From: Spirogloea muscicola
Taxonomy: Eukaryota; Streptophyta; Zygnematophyceae; Spirogloeales; Spirogloeaceae
Reading direction: 5' to 3'
NCBI GenBank assembly: GCA_009602725.1
Contig: WELB01000071.1
Coordinates: 13,853-38,345, forward strand
DNA length: 24,493 bases
A program made the position numbers and the translations under genes. Below, one piece after another: positions 1 through 11,600 of the stretch (position 1 is the first letter of the stretch; each line of letters begins with the position of its first letter). Under the pieces are notes generated by a model. The model was not told the DNA's origin. It did no database searches and worked only from the letters and a program-made list of their open reading frames with translations.

Positions 1-3000
1 AGCGCAGAGCCGGTGTCGGCGGCGGCGGCCGCAGCCTCCTCCAACGGGGCCCATGGCGGCGCCGCGGCGGCAGAGGACGCCAGCGGCGGCGGCTACCGGC
101 AGCCGCCGCCGGAGATCGCGGCGATCGTGGACGCGCCGCCGACGCCGGCACTGTCCTTCTCGCCGCTGCGCACCGAGATCCTGTTCCTGGAGCGGCCTGC
201 GCTGCAGCCCGTGGCGGAGCTCGCGCGGCCCGAGCTCAAGCTCGCCGGCATCCGCCTCGACCCCGAGTGCAACACCCGCAGCCGCATGTGAGCGCCGCTG
301 CTGCGCCTCCACAGCCACCGCAGCCGATGAGCTGCCCTCTGCTCGAGTCGCGACGAATGCCGTTTTACTGGTTGCGGCTGGCTGAGATGGCGGCAACCAC
401 GTGCACCGTGGTCTGCACTCGTGTGCCGTTAGCTGGCCACCGCAGGCTCTCGACTTGGTTGAGCTGTGATGTTGGGCTTGTGGCTTCAGCTGCAAGCACT
501 CGGTCTAGACTGCCACCTGCGGCACCCCAATGGGGCCAGTCCTTTGATCGCAGTAGTGGTCTCAGGCATGCTGCACAGCTGCACGGGCAAGGCCTCTCAT
601 TCGAGCTGCTCTCCGCGTACAGGTCGTTCTACACGGGGATGAAGGTCGCGAAGCTGGCCGAGGACGGCACGCTGGGGCCCGAGCGGGCCATCACCGGCCT
701 CCCAGAGGGCGCCAAGATCAATTTCGTCAGCTGGTCCGTGCGCTGCCTGTGGCTTTCCATCGCTCCGCCTGACATCGCATGTCTTCCTCAATCCCTTGGA
801 CTGCCACGGCCGCAATTGCTTGGGGAATATTACCAAGCGTTCGGTCAAGTACACTTGCAGCTTAGCCTGGTATAGCCTCGCCGTCGGCTGCTGGCAATGC
901 TTGCATTCGTTGGAATTCACCATCCTCGTCTTGTGTGTTTGGCCAGGTCTCCCAGCGCAAAGCACATTGGTTTCACCCTCCGGACAACAGAGGAGGTTTG
1001 CTTTGCTCTTATCTAACTCACCACTGAAAGCTCCAGCAGAGTTCAAAAACCTGCGTTATCTTCAGTACGCCACACGTCCAGCTTGAAAGCAAGGCCCTCG
1101 AAGAGCAACTCAGAGTGGACCAGGCTTTGCTTCTTGCTCGTTGTGCAGGAGGGCAGCGCCAGAGACCTGCTGGGGCTCTGGGTGGTCGATGTTGCCGACG
1201 GCCAGGCGCGCCAGCTGATGGGGCCTCCTGACTACGCCCTCAACACCATGTTTGACTCGTGAGTACCCCAGGAAATTGTGTACATGCTTGAGAAGTGGGA
1301 CACACATCCACTGCAGAAGACTTGGGAACACTTGTACAAGAACTATGCTTGCCTGACATCTGAAGCTTGATCACAGCTACAAGGGCTTGCTCAGAGTGCC
1401 ATGTTGCTGCTGAGCCGGCAGTGGGACTGAAGTGGCAGCATGTTGTGCCGCATGGCAGCTACTCGTGGCTCGACGACGAGTCGCTCATCGTCTCCACCAT
1501 ACCTCACCAGAGGGGCCCTCCGCCAAAGAAGTCGCTCACGCCATACGGCCCCACGATTCAGATGAGTGAGGTCGGGAAGGTGTCGCAGGCGAGGACGTAC
1601 CAGGACCTGCTCAAGGACAAGCATGATGAGAAGCTATTTGAGTACTATGGGACTGCGCAACTCGTGAAGGTGGATCTCAGCGGGCGCGTCTCCCTATTTG
1701 GCGAGCCAAAGCTCTACACGTCTATCGACCCCTCCCCTGACGAGAAGTACATCCTGGTAACTATATGACCTTGGGCCGAGCGTCAGCCTGTGGTCAGCAA
1801 TGCACAACATTCAGATGTGGAGTATTGAGAGTCAGGCATTGAGAAAGAAGACTGGAACCGGAAAGTTGCTGGCTTCTCCATTGAGCTCTCAAGCAATACC
1901 TTATGTTCTTTCCTCCATGCCTTATTTGATGCCGCTTATTGGCCAGATTACAAGCATCGAGCGGCCGTTCTCCCTCCTGGTGCCCTGCGGGAGGTTCCCG
2001 AAGAGGGTGGAGGTGTGGAATCGCGATGCGGAGGTTGTTCAGGAAGTTGCATATCTCCCCCTCGCTGAGGACATACCCATCACGTTCAACAGCGTCCGCC
2101 AGGGCCGCCGCTCAATAAACTGGCGCGCTGACCAGCCAGCGCAGCTCTGCTGGTGAGGATATGTCATATGCTTAGATGCAAATCAGGCTTATGGTGCTCT
2201 TACAAGTAGCCTATGCTTCATATGGGCAGTGTGGCACTTGTTCTCACTGCCGATTGACAAAATTGACCACTTTGTAAACAGGGTAGAGACGCAGGATGGT
2301 GGTGATGCAAAAGTGGAAGTGTCTCCTCGTGACATCGTCTATACACATCCAGCGGAGCCTGCGCCGGGAGAGGCCCCTGACGTTGTTCATCAGCTGGACT
2401 TACGTTACGGGTGGGTACAGAAGTCTCTGACTTGGGCACGAGCACATCCGCTCACAACCTGTACGGAACTGATGAGTTGAACCATATAGTCAGCAATGTG
2501 CCCTTTCTCATCCTTTGCTGCAGAGGTATTACCTGGGGTGACGAGGGCCTCGCTCTGGTGTACGAGAGCTGGTTCAAGACCAGGCGTACAGTGACGTGGC
2601 GGATTGCACCCGATCACAGCGTTTCCCCAACGGTACTCTTTGACCGCTCCTACGAGGACTCCTACTCGGACCCCGGCAGCCCCATGCTGCGGAGGACCGA
2701 GTGGGGGAGCTATGTGCTGGCCAGAATTGCAACAGCAGACGGAAAGCGCAAGCTTATTCTGGACGGTGATGGAGCCACCCCGGAGGGCAACTTCCCGTTC
2801 TTGGACCTGCTTGACATGTGCGGCCACTATTCTTAATACCCCCTTTGAGTTTCAGTGTCAAGGTCATGGGCCAAGCTCCAGTGTTGGTGCTATATCTCTT
2901 GAATCTCAGCTTCAAATCTTCCACATCCTAGCAGTCCTAGTCATGTCGGTCTAACACGAGCTTTGAACCCTGTATCTCTATCCCAACCTGCTGCCTTATA

Positions 3001-5172
3001 ATATATTACAACTCTCTTCACTGTCATCTCAAACTACGTCTGTCTGATACCCCAGAGAGACTGGGGAGACCGAGAGGATCTGGCAGAGCCCCAAGGAGGA
3101 ATGGTATGAATCAGTGGTGACGCTGATGTCCGACTGGAGGCAAGGGGACCTGACCTTTGACCAGCTCCGCGTCCTCATCTCGAGGGAGTCTCAGATGGAG
3201 CCACCCCAGTACTTCCTGCGTCGCTGGTCGGACCAGACCATGAAGCAGATCACATTCTTCCCCCACCCATACCCGCAGCTCAAGGTTTGGCTTCTCGACT
3301 GCACCAGCCCTCGTGCTGACTCCCTTGTTGTGGTTGTAGCTCCATGGTCCAGCACCGGCAAAGTAATGCGCGGCATTCTGCAGGGCCTGTCCAAGGAGAT
3401 CATCTGCTATCAGAGGGAGGATGGCGTGCAGCTGACGGCCACACTCTACTTACCACCAGGCTACAACCCAGCAGTAGATGGGCCTCGCCCAATGCTCATG
3501 TGGGCTTACCCCCGAGAATTCAAGAGCAAGGACGCAGCTGGGCAGGTTCGGGGAAGTCAGTACTCCTTTGCTGGAATCGGATCAACATCAGCCTTGCTGT
3601 GGCTGGCAAAAGGGTAAGTCCTGTCCAATGCTGCAACATTTGTCTCATGATCGCTGGGCGAAGCTCTTTTGTGCAATATTTCACATTATGGGCATGAAAG
3701 GACTCTTGCCACTCAACTCCTTGTAACAGGTTATTGTTATTGATTTAGGTCCTTGCTGTACAAATGTCAGGTATACAATCTTGGATGGGCCAACATTTCC
3801 CATTGTGGGGGAAGGAGATGTTGAAGCCAATGACAGGTGGACAATCTGTCATGCTCTGACTCTGCAGAAGCTGATTGCGAGATAGATGCACTAGCTCATG
3901 CACTTGGGAAGCCTAGCTCTGTGAAGGGTTGTGAGCTGAGCTCCGAGTCTGACCTGGTGCCTGCGTGCACGGTTGTACATGTAGTTACGTTGATCAGCTC
4001 GTGGCCAGCGCCCAGGCTGCCGTCAAGGAAGTTGTTAGGAGAGGGGTGAACACCTCTGTAACCCAAGCTTACAGTGATTACTTCAGCTCTGACAACCATA
4101 GCTCTGGAGTATCACACATGAAAACAAAGCTCTGTCAGAGGAGTGCTTAATTTCTGCTGACCTTTGCTCCATCTTGAGGTAGTCTGACTAGCTGCCTTGA
4201 TGGCGACTGCGCTTGGTCATTGGCCAGGTTGCTGACCCAGGGAAAATTGCCGTCGGTGGTCACTCCTACGGAGCATTCATGGCTGCCAATCTGCTTGCTC
4301 ATGCTCCTGAGCTTTTCGCCTGTGGCATTGCCCGCAGCGGGGCATACAACAGGACTCTCACGCCCTTTGGTTTCCAGGTGAGCCATGTTCCTGCTTAATC
4401 AGTGCATGATGTCTAGGGACGTTTGGCACCAAGGGCCACACGCCTGCTTCCGGTACTCATTGTATATGCTCTGCCTGGCCCATCTTAATATGCACCTACA
4501 GCCATTGATAGCAGCTGGTTGCAAGGAGCGGCCATGTTACTGTTCTGTGCTGCTTACGTGTCTTGGATTGTGCAGTCAGAAGAGCGTACATTGTGGGAGG
4601 CGCCTGAGGTCTATGTCCAGATGAGCCCATTTATGCTTGCAAACAAGATCAAGAAGCCGCTGCTTCTGATCCACGGCGAGGACGACAACAACACTGGGAC
4701 CTTCCCCATGCAGGTGTTGCTGATGATCAGTGGCCAGTGTCACCTGCTGTTTGCACAAAGATCCTCTGCAAGCTACTAGTGTGTGTGTGGAAAGAATTCT
4801 CTTTACTCATGATTGATGATCATTGATGATGATTACTCATTATTGATGCCTTAAGTAGACCATCACAAACCTGTGCAGTCGGAGCGATTCTTTGCCGCGC
4901 TGAAGGGTCACGGAGCCCCGTGCCGCCTGGTGCTGCTGCCGCACGAGAGCCACGGCTACCGCGGCCGGGAGAGCGTGATGCACACCCTGGCTGAAATGGA
5001 TGCGTGGCTGGAGGAGAATTGTGTGGGCAGCGCCTCCAGCAATGGGACCAGCTCTGGAGCCAGCTCGGCTGGTGAGGTGAAAGTTGCAGCTGGCGTTGCA
5101 GAGAGTGGGGCGAGCAACACAGGAAGGTCTGTGAAGCTTGTGGAGGATGGTCGCCCTTTGTCTGCTTTGTGA
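1..5172 (+). CDS. CGEP: Glutamyl endopeptidase, chloroplast type (S9D prolyl-oligopeptidase family), 5' partial, 15 exons
   Basis: A serine peptidase cutting after Glu, stromal in plants, where it helps degrade chloroplast peptides. Exons, all in phase: 1-287, 623-748, 956-995, 1149-1258, 1459-1756, 1947-2152, 2282-2410, 2524-2817, 3056-3284, 3384-3613, 3771-3836, 3985-4045, 4228-4377, 4576-4713, 4879-5172, giving 885 residues in the window. The N-terminal part is the beta-propeller (CGRFPKRVEVW, SINWRADQP, ETQDGGDAKVEVSPRDIVY). The C-terminal alpha/beta-hydrolase carries the triad: Ser in GHSYGAF (codon 4264), Asp in HGEDDNN (4684) and His in ESHGY (4951). The true start and transit peptide lie upstream of the window; the first residues are Ala/Gly/Pro-rich and poorly conserved. 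The exon 2 donor is uncertain (734, 738 or 749). Residues after about 5020 form a Ser/Gly-rich tail. Family assignment is from remembered plant homologues and is firm; intron borders are inferred. Confidence 0.93.
3285..3383 (+). other. 99-base intron of the endopeptidase gene that is open and in frame
   Basis: The intron between PHPYPQLK and GLSKEIICYQ has a GTTTGG donor and a CTGCAG acceptor. It is 99 bases long and has no in-frame stop, so a retained form would add 33 residues without breaking the protein. Plant homologues lack the extra residues, which is why I treat it as an intron. Confidence 0.75.
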
Positions 5173-6014
5173 CCATTGATGGTCGGGGTTGAGGTGTACT
5201 TTTGTGAATATTTGCAGCTCATCTCCCATGGTCTTATGTTGGGTCTCCTCTTGTAGATGCTTGTCAAGACCATGATTGATCTCTTACAAGCCATCAGCTT
5301 ATGCTGTGCCGATCCGTGAACAGAGATATAGATTTATTATCGATATAAAATCAAGAACATGCTCATTCGAGATCACAACCCATCAATAGATTCTTGTTCG
5401 GTGTTCGCCCCTCTGCAAGCCTGAGCTTGAGTGTGAACGTCTGCCTCGGTGCTAGATAAAGCTGGGAAGCTCCGTCGCTTGAAGCGTGACCGTTGTTGAG
5501 AATTTGTGGCACAGGGGAGAGATTGAGTGATGATCGTTAACCCTGGCAATAGCAATACCAAATTTACAGGTCATGGATCTCACTGAGCTGCGTTCATGGA
5601 CTTTAGAGCTCAGTCTCACGAGCTCCTGAGTTAAAGAAGAGGAGTGACTGTTTGGTGGCTGCAAAAGGGCAAGACCATTGAGGTGGAGGAAGTTGGGCAT
5701 GGGGAGCTGTGGCTCCATGGGTGGGAGCACTTGGAAAAGGAGGCCATGGCTGTGAGAGGACAGCTCAAAGGAGTGTACAAGGTCTAAAAGGGCCGGGAAG
5801 GAGAGATACTAGTTCCAAGACGTCAGCAAGAGGCGCTCAATAACCGCGAGTCTGCAAGTGCAGATGAGAAAGCCCCTGAACCCCTAGACCAGAAAACCCT
5901 GATTCTTGAACCCATTGGCTCTTTGGGTTGTTGTCCATTCTTTCTGACCTGCACTTGCTGACTAGAGGTTTCTGAGAGTCTCCTTTCTGACGTCGTAGCG
6001 CTTAGTATCAATCT
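5173..6014. other. Intergenic stretch without a recognisable gene
   Basis: The 842 bases after the endopeptidase stop contain only short open frames with no protein-like composition or motif I recognise. An AT-rich patch at about 5325-5355 may belong to the 3' end of the upstream transcript. Toward 6015 the sequence starts to resemble the T/C-rich LINE 3' UTRs found further right (GCGCTTCTGGCCCCTTC). Confidence 0.6.
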
Positions 6015-6360
6015 TGAGATAGCGCTTCTGGCCCCTTCGTGGTTTAGCCCCTTCGAACCTTGTCATCCTTTTCGGGCTAGCTTCTCACAGCACTTTGCCA
6101 TTGTCCATTCTTTTTGGGCTGGCTTTGCCAGCCCTCTTCTCTGTGGGCGAGCACTTCTCTTTGCCCCTATTGGGAGAGCCACTTCAAAAGGCTGGCCTTT
6201 GCCAGCCCCTCTTCTCTTCTTCTCTATGGGCGAGCCATTTCTGCCATAGCATTTTCAGGCCCCTCCGTCATTAGAAGAAAGGGCTCACCCATTAAGGATA
6301 TGGGCATTGTGGCCCCTTCGAGCCTTTGTCAATTCTTGTCGGGCTAGCTTTCCACACACA
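6015..6360 (+). repeat. Cluster of LINE 3'-tail modules without coding sequence
   Basis: Two complete tail hairpins lie here, 6116-6134 (GGGCTGGC, TTT, GCCAGCCC) and 6190-6207 (GGCTGGC, CTTT, GCCAGCC). Each is followed by a GGGCGAGC signature (about 6144 and 6229). A diverged inverted signature lies at about 6285-6300. The lead-in CATTCTTTTTGGGCTGG and the GCCCCTTCGA(A/G)CCTTTGTCA-type blocks at about 6045 and 6312 recur in other copies. No LINE protein end is visible beside them, so these are either heavily truncated LINEs or short non-autonomous elements using the same tail. Confidence 0.75.
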
Positions 6361-6680
6361 GCTTCTTCTCTCATGTCTTCATGGAGGAGAGCGGGCCTGG
6401 CAGGCAGCAATTCCGTGTATTTGAAACAAACGAAGGCCAAATGGCCAAGTACAAAGGCAAGCACATCTGAAGACCTACATAACCTACAGCAGATTGACCC
6501 GCTCAGTAACCACGGGTCAAAACATAAAGGTCGCTAATCGATGCCTAAATACTAGATGTCAGATACGAAGCCCTTCTACCACCAACTAGAGCTCGACCAG
6601 CTTATCACGGCCCTTGCCCCCATTTGGAGTGCCACTTCTTTCTTTCTGGTGCAAGGCATTAGCCTGAGCACGCTGCAAAG
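6361..6680. other. Spacer between transposon modules, nothing recognised
   Basis: About 320 bases with no gene or clear repeat, apart from CCCTTGCCCCCATTTGGAGTGCCACTTC at 6608-6635, given here by position and related to a block at 6160-6185 and, inverted, at 20764-20790. That block probably belongs to another repeat family. Confidence 0.45.
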
Positions 6681-6927
6681 AGAAGAAGGCTCGCCCATAG
6701 AGAAAGAGGGGCTGGCAAAGCCAGCCCAAAAAGAATGGACAATGTCCAAAGCCGAAGAATAAGATGCCGAGGAAGGACTCCTCTACTCTACCAATCACGA
6801 CAACATACTAGGGAAGCTCAGTACCCGCGAGTGAGCAACATCAGGTCCGAGTAGCTCGAGGCAGGGAAGGAGGCGCTCCGCCGAGACCCGGAGGCCGCGG
6901 CCAGAGCGCGCTGCAAAGAGAAGGGCT
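6681..6927 (-). mobile_element. LINE 3' fragment, LTRGY family, with tail hairpin
   Basis: Reading leftward on the minus strand, a coding remnant runs RALAAASGSRRSASF and SSYSDLMLLTRGY to a stop at 6818-6820. A 3' UTR follows, then the hairpin at 6709-6727 (8-bp arms, AAA loop) and the signature (plus-strand ctcgcccata) at 6691-6700. The coding part joins directly to the tail of the next element on its 5' side and has lost the residues between the SLQR motif and RALAAASG of longer copies, so it is deleted or recombined. It is not functional. Confidence 0.8.
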
Positions 6928-7165
6928 CGCCCATTGAGGATAGAAGAAGGCTCGCCCATAGAGAAAGAGGGGCTGGAAAAGCCAGCCCAAAAAAGAATGA
7001 ACAAAGTACGAGAAGGGGGGCCAGAGGAAGCGCTAAGAAACAAAGCACACAAAGAAAGAAAGCAGCTGCAAATCACTCAGAAACCCCTGCTAAGCAGCCG
7101 CAAATCAGAGGCTAGGGTCCTGAAAGTGGGTCCCCTGGCCAGAGCCAGAGGCAGGAGCAAGACGA
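6928..7165 (-). mobile_element. LINE 3' fragment, LLSRG family, with composite tail
   Basis: On the minus strand the coding end includes ASGSGQGTHFQDPSL and a diverged LLSRGF-stop (stop at 7077-7079). The UTR (CTTAGCGCTTCCTCTGGCC type) leads to the hairpin 6970-6988 (GGGCTGG, CTTTT loop, CCAGCCC). The signature is doubled: two GGGCGAGCC copies lie within 6921-6960. The same doubled arrangement occurs at 21021-21060, so it marks a subfamily. Confidence 0.8.
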
Positions 7166-7362
7166 AAGAGCTCGCCCATTGAGGATAGGGGCTGGAACAG
7201 CCAGCCCAAAAAAGAATGAGCAGAGTACAAGAAGCCCAAGAAGGGGGCCAGGCGAAGCACTAAGGCGAAGCACTAAGAAAGAAGCACACAAGAAGAAACA
7301 AAGCAGCTACTAACTACTCAGTAACCCCTGCTAAGCAGTCGCAGGTCAGAGAGGCTATGTAC
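7166..7362 (-). mobile_element. Short LINE 3' end, LRLLSRGY family
   Basis: A minimal 3' end on the minus strand: about ten codons ending LRLLSRGY with a stop at 7318-7320, a UTR, the hairpin at 7189-7207 (GGGCTGG, CTGTT, CCAGCCC) and the terminal signature at about 7171-7181. Its 5' border abuts the opposite-strand endonuclease fragment at 7366, close to the codon position where another insertion sits at 23321. Confidence 0.78.
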
Positions 7363-7365
7363 TCT

Positions 7366-7850
7366 CTCGGGCAAAAGAGATCAAGTACGCCGACCATCCG
7401 CCGGAAGACGAGTTCTTCCCGTTGGCAATTGACATCCATGGGGCACTGGGCGCTCGGTGGCTTGAGCTACTTAACCAGCTCGCCCGCCACGCAATCGCCC
7501 GTCGCTTCCATGGTGAACCGGTAGACTTTCCTGCAGCCGGGTCGCTGGCGCAAGTGTATCGCATGCGCTTGGCCGTCTCGCTGCAGAGGTCCATGGCCCG
7601 TGCGCTGCACCTTCGTGCCGGACGAGCCCTCGCTGCTGCCTCTGGCTCTGCCCAGGGGACCCACTTCTGCGCCTGCTTAGCAGGGGTTACTGAGTGGTTA
7701 GTAGCTGCTTTGTTTTTTCTTGTGTGCTTGTCATTTCTGCTGCTTCGCCTTAGGGCTTCGCCTGGCTTCCCCCCCCCTCTTCTTGTACTCTGTTCATTCT
7801 TTTTTGGGCTGGCTGTTCCAGCCCATATTCTCAATGGGCGAGCCCTTCTT
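7366..7850 (+). pseudogene. LINE endonuclease-domain C-terminus plus 3' tail, frameshifted
   Basis: The frame reads RAKEIKYADHPPEDEFF, then PLAIDIHGALGARWLELL and further to RALAAASGSAQGTHF. This is the second half of the restriction-like endonuclease domain that ends R2/NeSL-type LINE proteins. After GTHF a deletion shifts the frame, so the normal end (LRLLSRGY-stop, here at 7691-7693) is missed and an open frame runs on through the UTR to 7913. The hairpin lies at 7806-7824 with loop CTGTT and is followed by ATGGGCGAGCCC. The 5' part of the protein is missing. The fragment is 83-100 percent like that at 23494-23826 by eye over most of its length, so both belong to one family. Confidence 0.82.
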
Positions 7851-7922
7851 CTTTGCATCCTCAGGCCCCTTTGTAGCTGCTCACCGCTCTTAGGCCCCTC
7901 TGAACCTTTGTGAATTCTTTTT

Positions 7923-8072
7923 GGGCTGGCTTTTCGCAGGGGTTACTGAGTGTCTCGTAGCAGCTTTGTTTCTGTTACTTAGCGCTTCCCCTGGCCCCTT
8001 CTCGTACTCTGTTCATTCTTTTTCGGGCTGGTTATTCCAGCCCCTATTCTCAATGGGCGAGCACTTTCTTCT
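7923..8072 (+). mobile_element. Chimeric LINE tail
   Basis: The left hairpin arm (GGGCTGGC, 7923-7930) of one tail is joined directly to CAGGGGTTACTGAGTG, the stop region of a second LLSRGY-family 3' end. The second UTR runs on to its own hairpin at 8025-8043 (TTATT loop) and signature ATGGGCGAGCACTTTCT. The first tail lost its right arm at the junction. The second closely resembles the delimited insertion at 22613-22834 (same CTCGTAGCAGCTTTGTTTCTG-type UTR, given from 7949). Confidence 0.78.
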
Positions 8073-8440
8073 NTGTCAATTCAGCAGTGAGCTCCCCGAA
8101 GGCTGTCTTCCGTGGTCATGTCTTCCAGCGCTTCTCGGTCATGCAGACCTTGTCAAGTCTTGTCAATGTAGCAGTGAGCTCTTCCAAAGCTTTGCCTCTC
8201 GGCCTTGGATCTTGTCTACACTTCTTGGGCTGGACTTCCGCAGCCACCGCCGCCCTCTTCGAAGAAGAGCTTCACTTGTTGCAAAGGGGCCGGGGCTGAC
8301 AGCGGGAATAGCCAGCCCGAAAAGCGTGGAAGGGGGGCGGAGCGGCAAGGCCCAAGGCGGGCGCCAAGGTGGGGAGCGGCAGCCATAGCCGGCGAGCTCG
8401 GTGGCCTAGGCCGGGGTTGCGGGCGGCCGGGGCGGAGATG

Positions 8441-8442
<2 letters not shown>
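8073..8442. repeat. Region with one ambiguous base, an imperfect direct repeat and a decayed tail
   Basis: Base 8073 is N. Around 8074-8104 and 8160-8191 a segment beginning TGTCAAT and containing AGCAGTGAGCTC recurs. At 8283-8325 the pieces GGGGCTG and AGCCAGCCCGAAAA look like a decayed inverted LINE tail. No gene is supported. Toward 8440 the sequence becomes very GC-rich, as expected before the RPA1 start. Confidence 0.5.

Positions 8443-8528
<86 letters not shown>
8443..8528. repeat. 86-base T homopolymer
   Basis: An uninterrupted T run lies 89 bases upstream of the RPA1 start codon. Such a run is rare in GC-rich DNA. It may be a real microsatellite in the promoter or 5' UTR, the A tail of something inserted in reverse, or an assembly artefact; its exact length is unlikely to be reliable. 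A nearby N fits weak read quality here. Confidence 0.9.
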
Positions 8529-8531
<3 letters not shown>

Positions 8532-8617
8532 GGGCCGCCCTGCACGGGCCCGGCGCCGGCACGCCCGAGCGCCTCGCCCGCTTGAGAGCGCGGGACGGGG
8601 CCGGGTGAGGCGCCGCC

Positions 8618-11600
8618 ATGGCGCAGCTCACGGCGGGCGCCATCAAGGGCCTGAGCGACGGGCAGAGCGAGCTGCGCCCGGTGCTGCAGGTGTGGGAGAT
8701 GCGGCAGATTGGGAGCCCCAGCAACACGGCGCAGGAGCGCTTCCGCCTCATCCTCTCGGACGGCCTGCAGCTGCACCAGGCCATGCTCGCCACGCAGCTC
8801 AACGACGCCGTCAAGAGCGGCGGCCTCGCCAAGGGCTCCATCATCCGCCTCCAAGAGTACATCTGCAACAAAGTCCAGAACCGCAAGTGAGGCTGCGCTC
8901 CCAGGCTCGGCGCTTGCACGCGCAACCGTCTGGCGATGGCTCTAGTGCTCGCACCATCGCCTTGCCCGTCCTGCATCACTGAGACCTGGCTGCCGCAGTC
9001 CACTGACTCCAAGCCTGAGCCTGATCCTGAGTCTCTGCCTATCTTCTGGCGTCGTCTGAGCTCGCTGACAACGAATCGCGGCTTGCGGCTTGCGGCTTGC
9101 TGCTCCCATGACCAGTGTCTGACGTCGTTGCTTTGCATACTGGTCAAGATGGAGGCTGTTCCCTTCAGCTCTGACAGTGGAAGTTGCGAGCTGACAGTGC
9201 TGGCCCTGGGCCTGCATTTCCTTCACCTGCTGGCCAGGATAATTATTGTGCTCAACCTGGACGTCTTGGTGCAACACGCCGAGCCTATTGGCAATCCAAG
9301 CTTACTTGGCATGGATACAGGCGCCTCGGGAGCTCCCAGCAAGCCTAGCACACCACAGCCCTTGCAGGAGCTCGCCACCAACCACGTCCCGTATGTCAAC
9401 GGTGCCCACCCTGCGCGAGGAGATGGGCTCCGTCAAGGTCCAGAGCAGGGCTATGGTGCGGGAGGATCAGCGGGAATGTTCCAGCAGAACCAGCAGCGGC
9501 CGCAGCAGCAGGTGGGCCCCTATGCAAAGCCGGAGCTCGTCGGAGGGGGAAACGGCTACCAGCCTCCGCCGTCGTACAGTAGCAGAGGCCCGATATCGAG
9601 GAATGAGGCCCCAGCCAGGATCATCCCCATCGCTGCCCTGAACCCCTACCAAGGGAGATGGGCCATCAAGGCCAGAGTCACACAGAAGAGCGGCCTGAAG
9701 CGGTACCACAATGCCAAGGGTGACGGGAGGCTCTTCTCCTTTGACCTCTTGGACGCCGAGGGCGGCGAGATCAGGGTGACGTGCTTCAACAGGGAGGCTG
9801 ACACGTTCTTCGAGAAGGTGGAGGCAGGCCGGGTCTACCTCATCGGCAAGGGGGACTTGAAGGCCGCTCAGAAGAACTTCAACCATCTGAGGAACGAGTG
9901 GGAGATGACTCTGGGTGGCCAGTCGACTGTTGAAGCTTGTCCAGATGACGGAAGCATCCCTAATCAGCACTTTGACTTCAGGTGATTATAAACTTGTGAG
10001 GCAATGGTAGTTGACCAGCGACCGCAGCTAGGCTGCTGCTGTCATGCGTGATCCTTTCAGGGCAGTCTGCAATGCCATCAGCAGAAGAAGGATAACGCTG
10101 ATAACCGTCCCTAGTAACCGTCCCTAGATTCACAGAGCTAGTCAATTGCAGGCTGCTCAGTCCCTTGAGATGTTTTTCTGCAATTTGCTGTTACAGGACA
10201 ATAGCTGAGGTGGAGTGCATGGACAACAACGCCATTGTGGACGCGATTGGCGTGATCGTCAACGTGACCCCTACACAGACGATTTTGCGGAAAAACGGGC
10301 TCGAGACTCAGAAACGGTCCTGCATGATCAGAGATAGGTCGGAGCGGCAGTGCGAGGTCACCATGTGGGGAGAGTTCTGCTCAAAAGAGGGTCAGCAGCT
10401 CCAGGTCTGAGTGCTCACCACTAAAGAATCATTTCAGGATCAGATCTGAAGGCTGAATACAAACAGAAGTTAAGAGAACGATGCATTGCAGCAGTAGAGG
10501 TTACGGATGCAGCTTTCGCTTTGATTGTAATTGCCTTGCCTCTGATACAGCATGATCCCTGCAGGAGCTCTGTGATGCAGGCGATGCACCAATCTTGGCT
10601 GTCAAGTCCGGCCGTATCAGCGACTTTAGCGGAAAGTCCATTGGAACGATCAACTCCAGCCAGCTGATGATCAACCCCGACATCAAGCAGGCTCACGAGC
10701 TGCGCAGCTGGTACAGCACGGAGGGAGGGAGGAATGCCCCAGTGACCAGCATCTCTCGAGAGGGAGCTGGGATGAGGTCAGACGTCCGCAAGACCCTCGC
10801 CGCAATCAAGGACGAGGACATGGGCCGGTCAGGGAAGCCGGATTGGATTGCTATCAGGGCGACCATTGCCTTCATCAAGAAGGACAACTTCTGCTACGCG
10901 GCCTGCCCCCTGATGCAAGGCGACCGGCCCTGCAACAAGAAGGTCAACCAGGACGGCGACGGCCTGTGGAGGTGTGACAGGTGCACTCCGGGCGTGGTGG
11001 AGGAACCGGACTACAGATACATCCTGCAGATTCAGGCGCAGGACCACACGTGTGCACAGTGGCTGACTGCCTTCCAGGAGACAGCAGAAGAGATTATGGG
11101 CGTCAAAGCCAAGGACTTGTTTGAGTGGAAGCAGAACGGCGATCCCCAGGCTGAGGAGGCATTTGTACGGCCGCAGTTCAGCCAGTACCTTTTCAAGGTG
11201 AAGGTCAAGGAGGAGAGCTTCCAGGACGAGCAGCGAGTCAAGTGTACAGTGGTCAAGGCAGACAAGGTCGACTTTGCAGCTGAGTCTCGGCTTCTGCTAG
11301 AGTTGATCGACAAGCTGGAGAAGGGGGAGTCCATCAACACGCCCATGCCTCAATCAAATCCATCCATCACGGGGGCAGTTGGTGGAGGTTATGGAGCTGG
11401 CAATGCAGCCGGAGTGTCATATGGAGGGGCAGGCTATGGAGGTGCCGCTGCTGGAAGTGGGGGTTTCGGTGCGGGTGGTGCATATGGAAGCTCCTTCGGC
11501 AGTGGAGGCGGCGGATCAAGCGGCGGCGGCTGCTTCAAGTGCGGCAAAGATGGGCACTTTGCCCGCGATTGCCCGCAAGGTGGGAGCGGCGGTTATGGAG

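Noticed and set aside
5300-6000. Short minus-strand gene at 5452-5730
   Set aside because: No recognisable motif, no supporting splice pattern and composition typical of random frames.
6690-6800. Self-cleaving ribozyme in the tail
   Set aside because: I looked for hammerhead core bases (CTGATGA and GAAA) around the hairpins and did not see them in a workable arrangement.
7669-7913. Hydrophobic peptide frame through the LINE tail (GVTEWLVAALFF... and similar at 7921 and 22650)
   Set aside because: It arises from reading the T/C-rich UTR in another frame. The copies at 23340 and 23820 have a stop right after GVTE, so the frame is not conserved.
8216-8854. Minus-strand frame with a long poly-Lys stretch
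   Set aside because: The lysines are the 86-base T run read backwards; the rest is antisense to RPA1.
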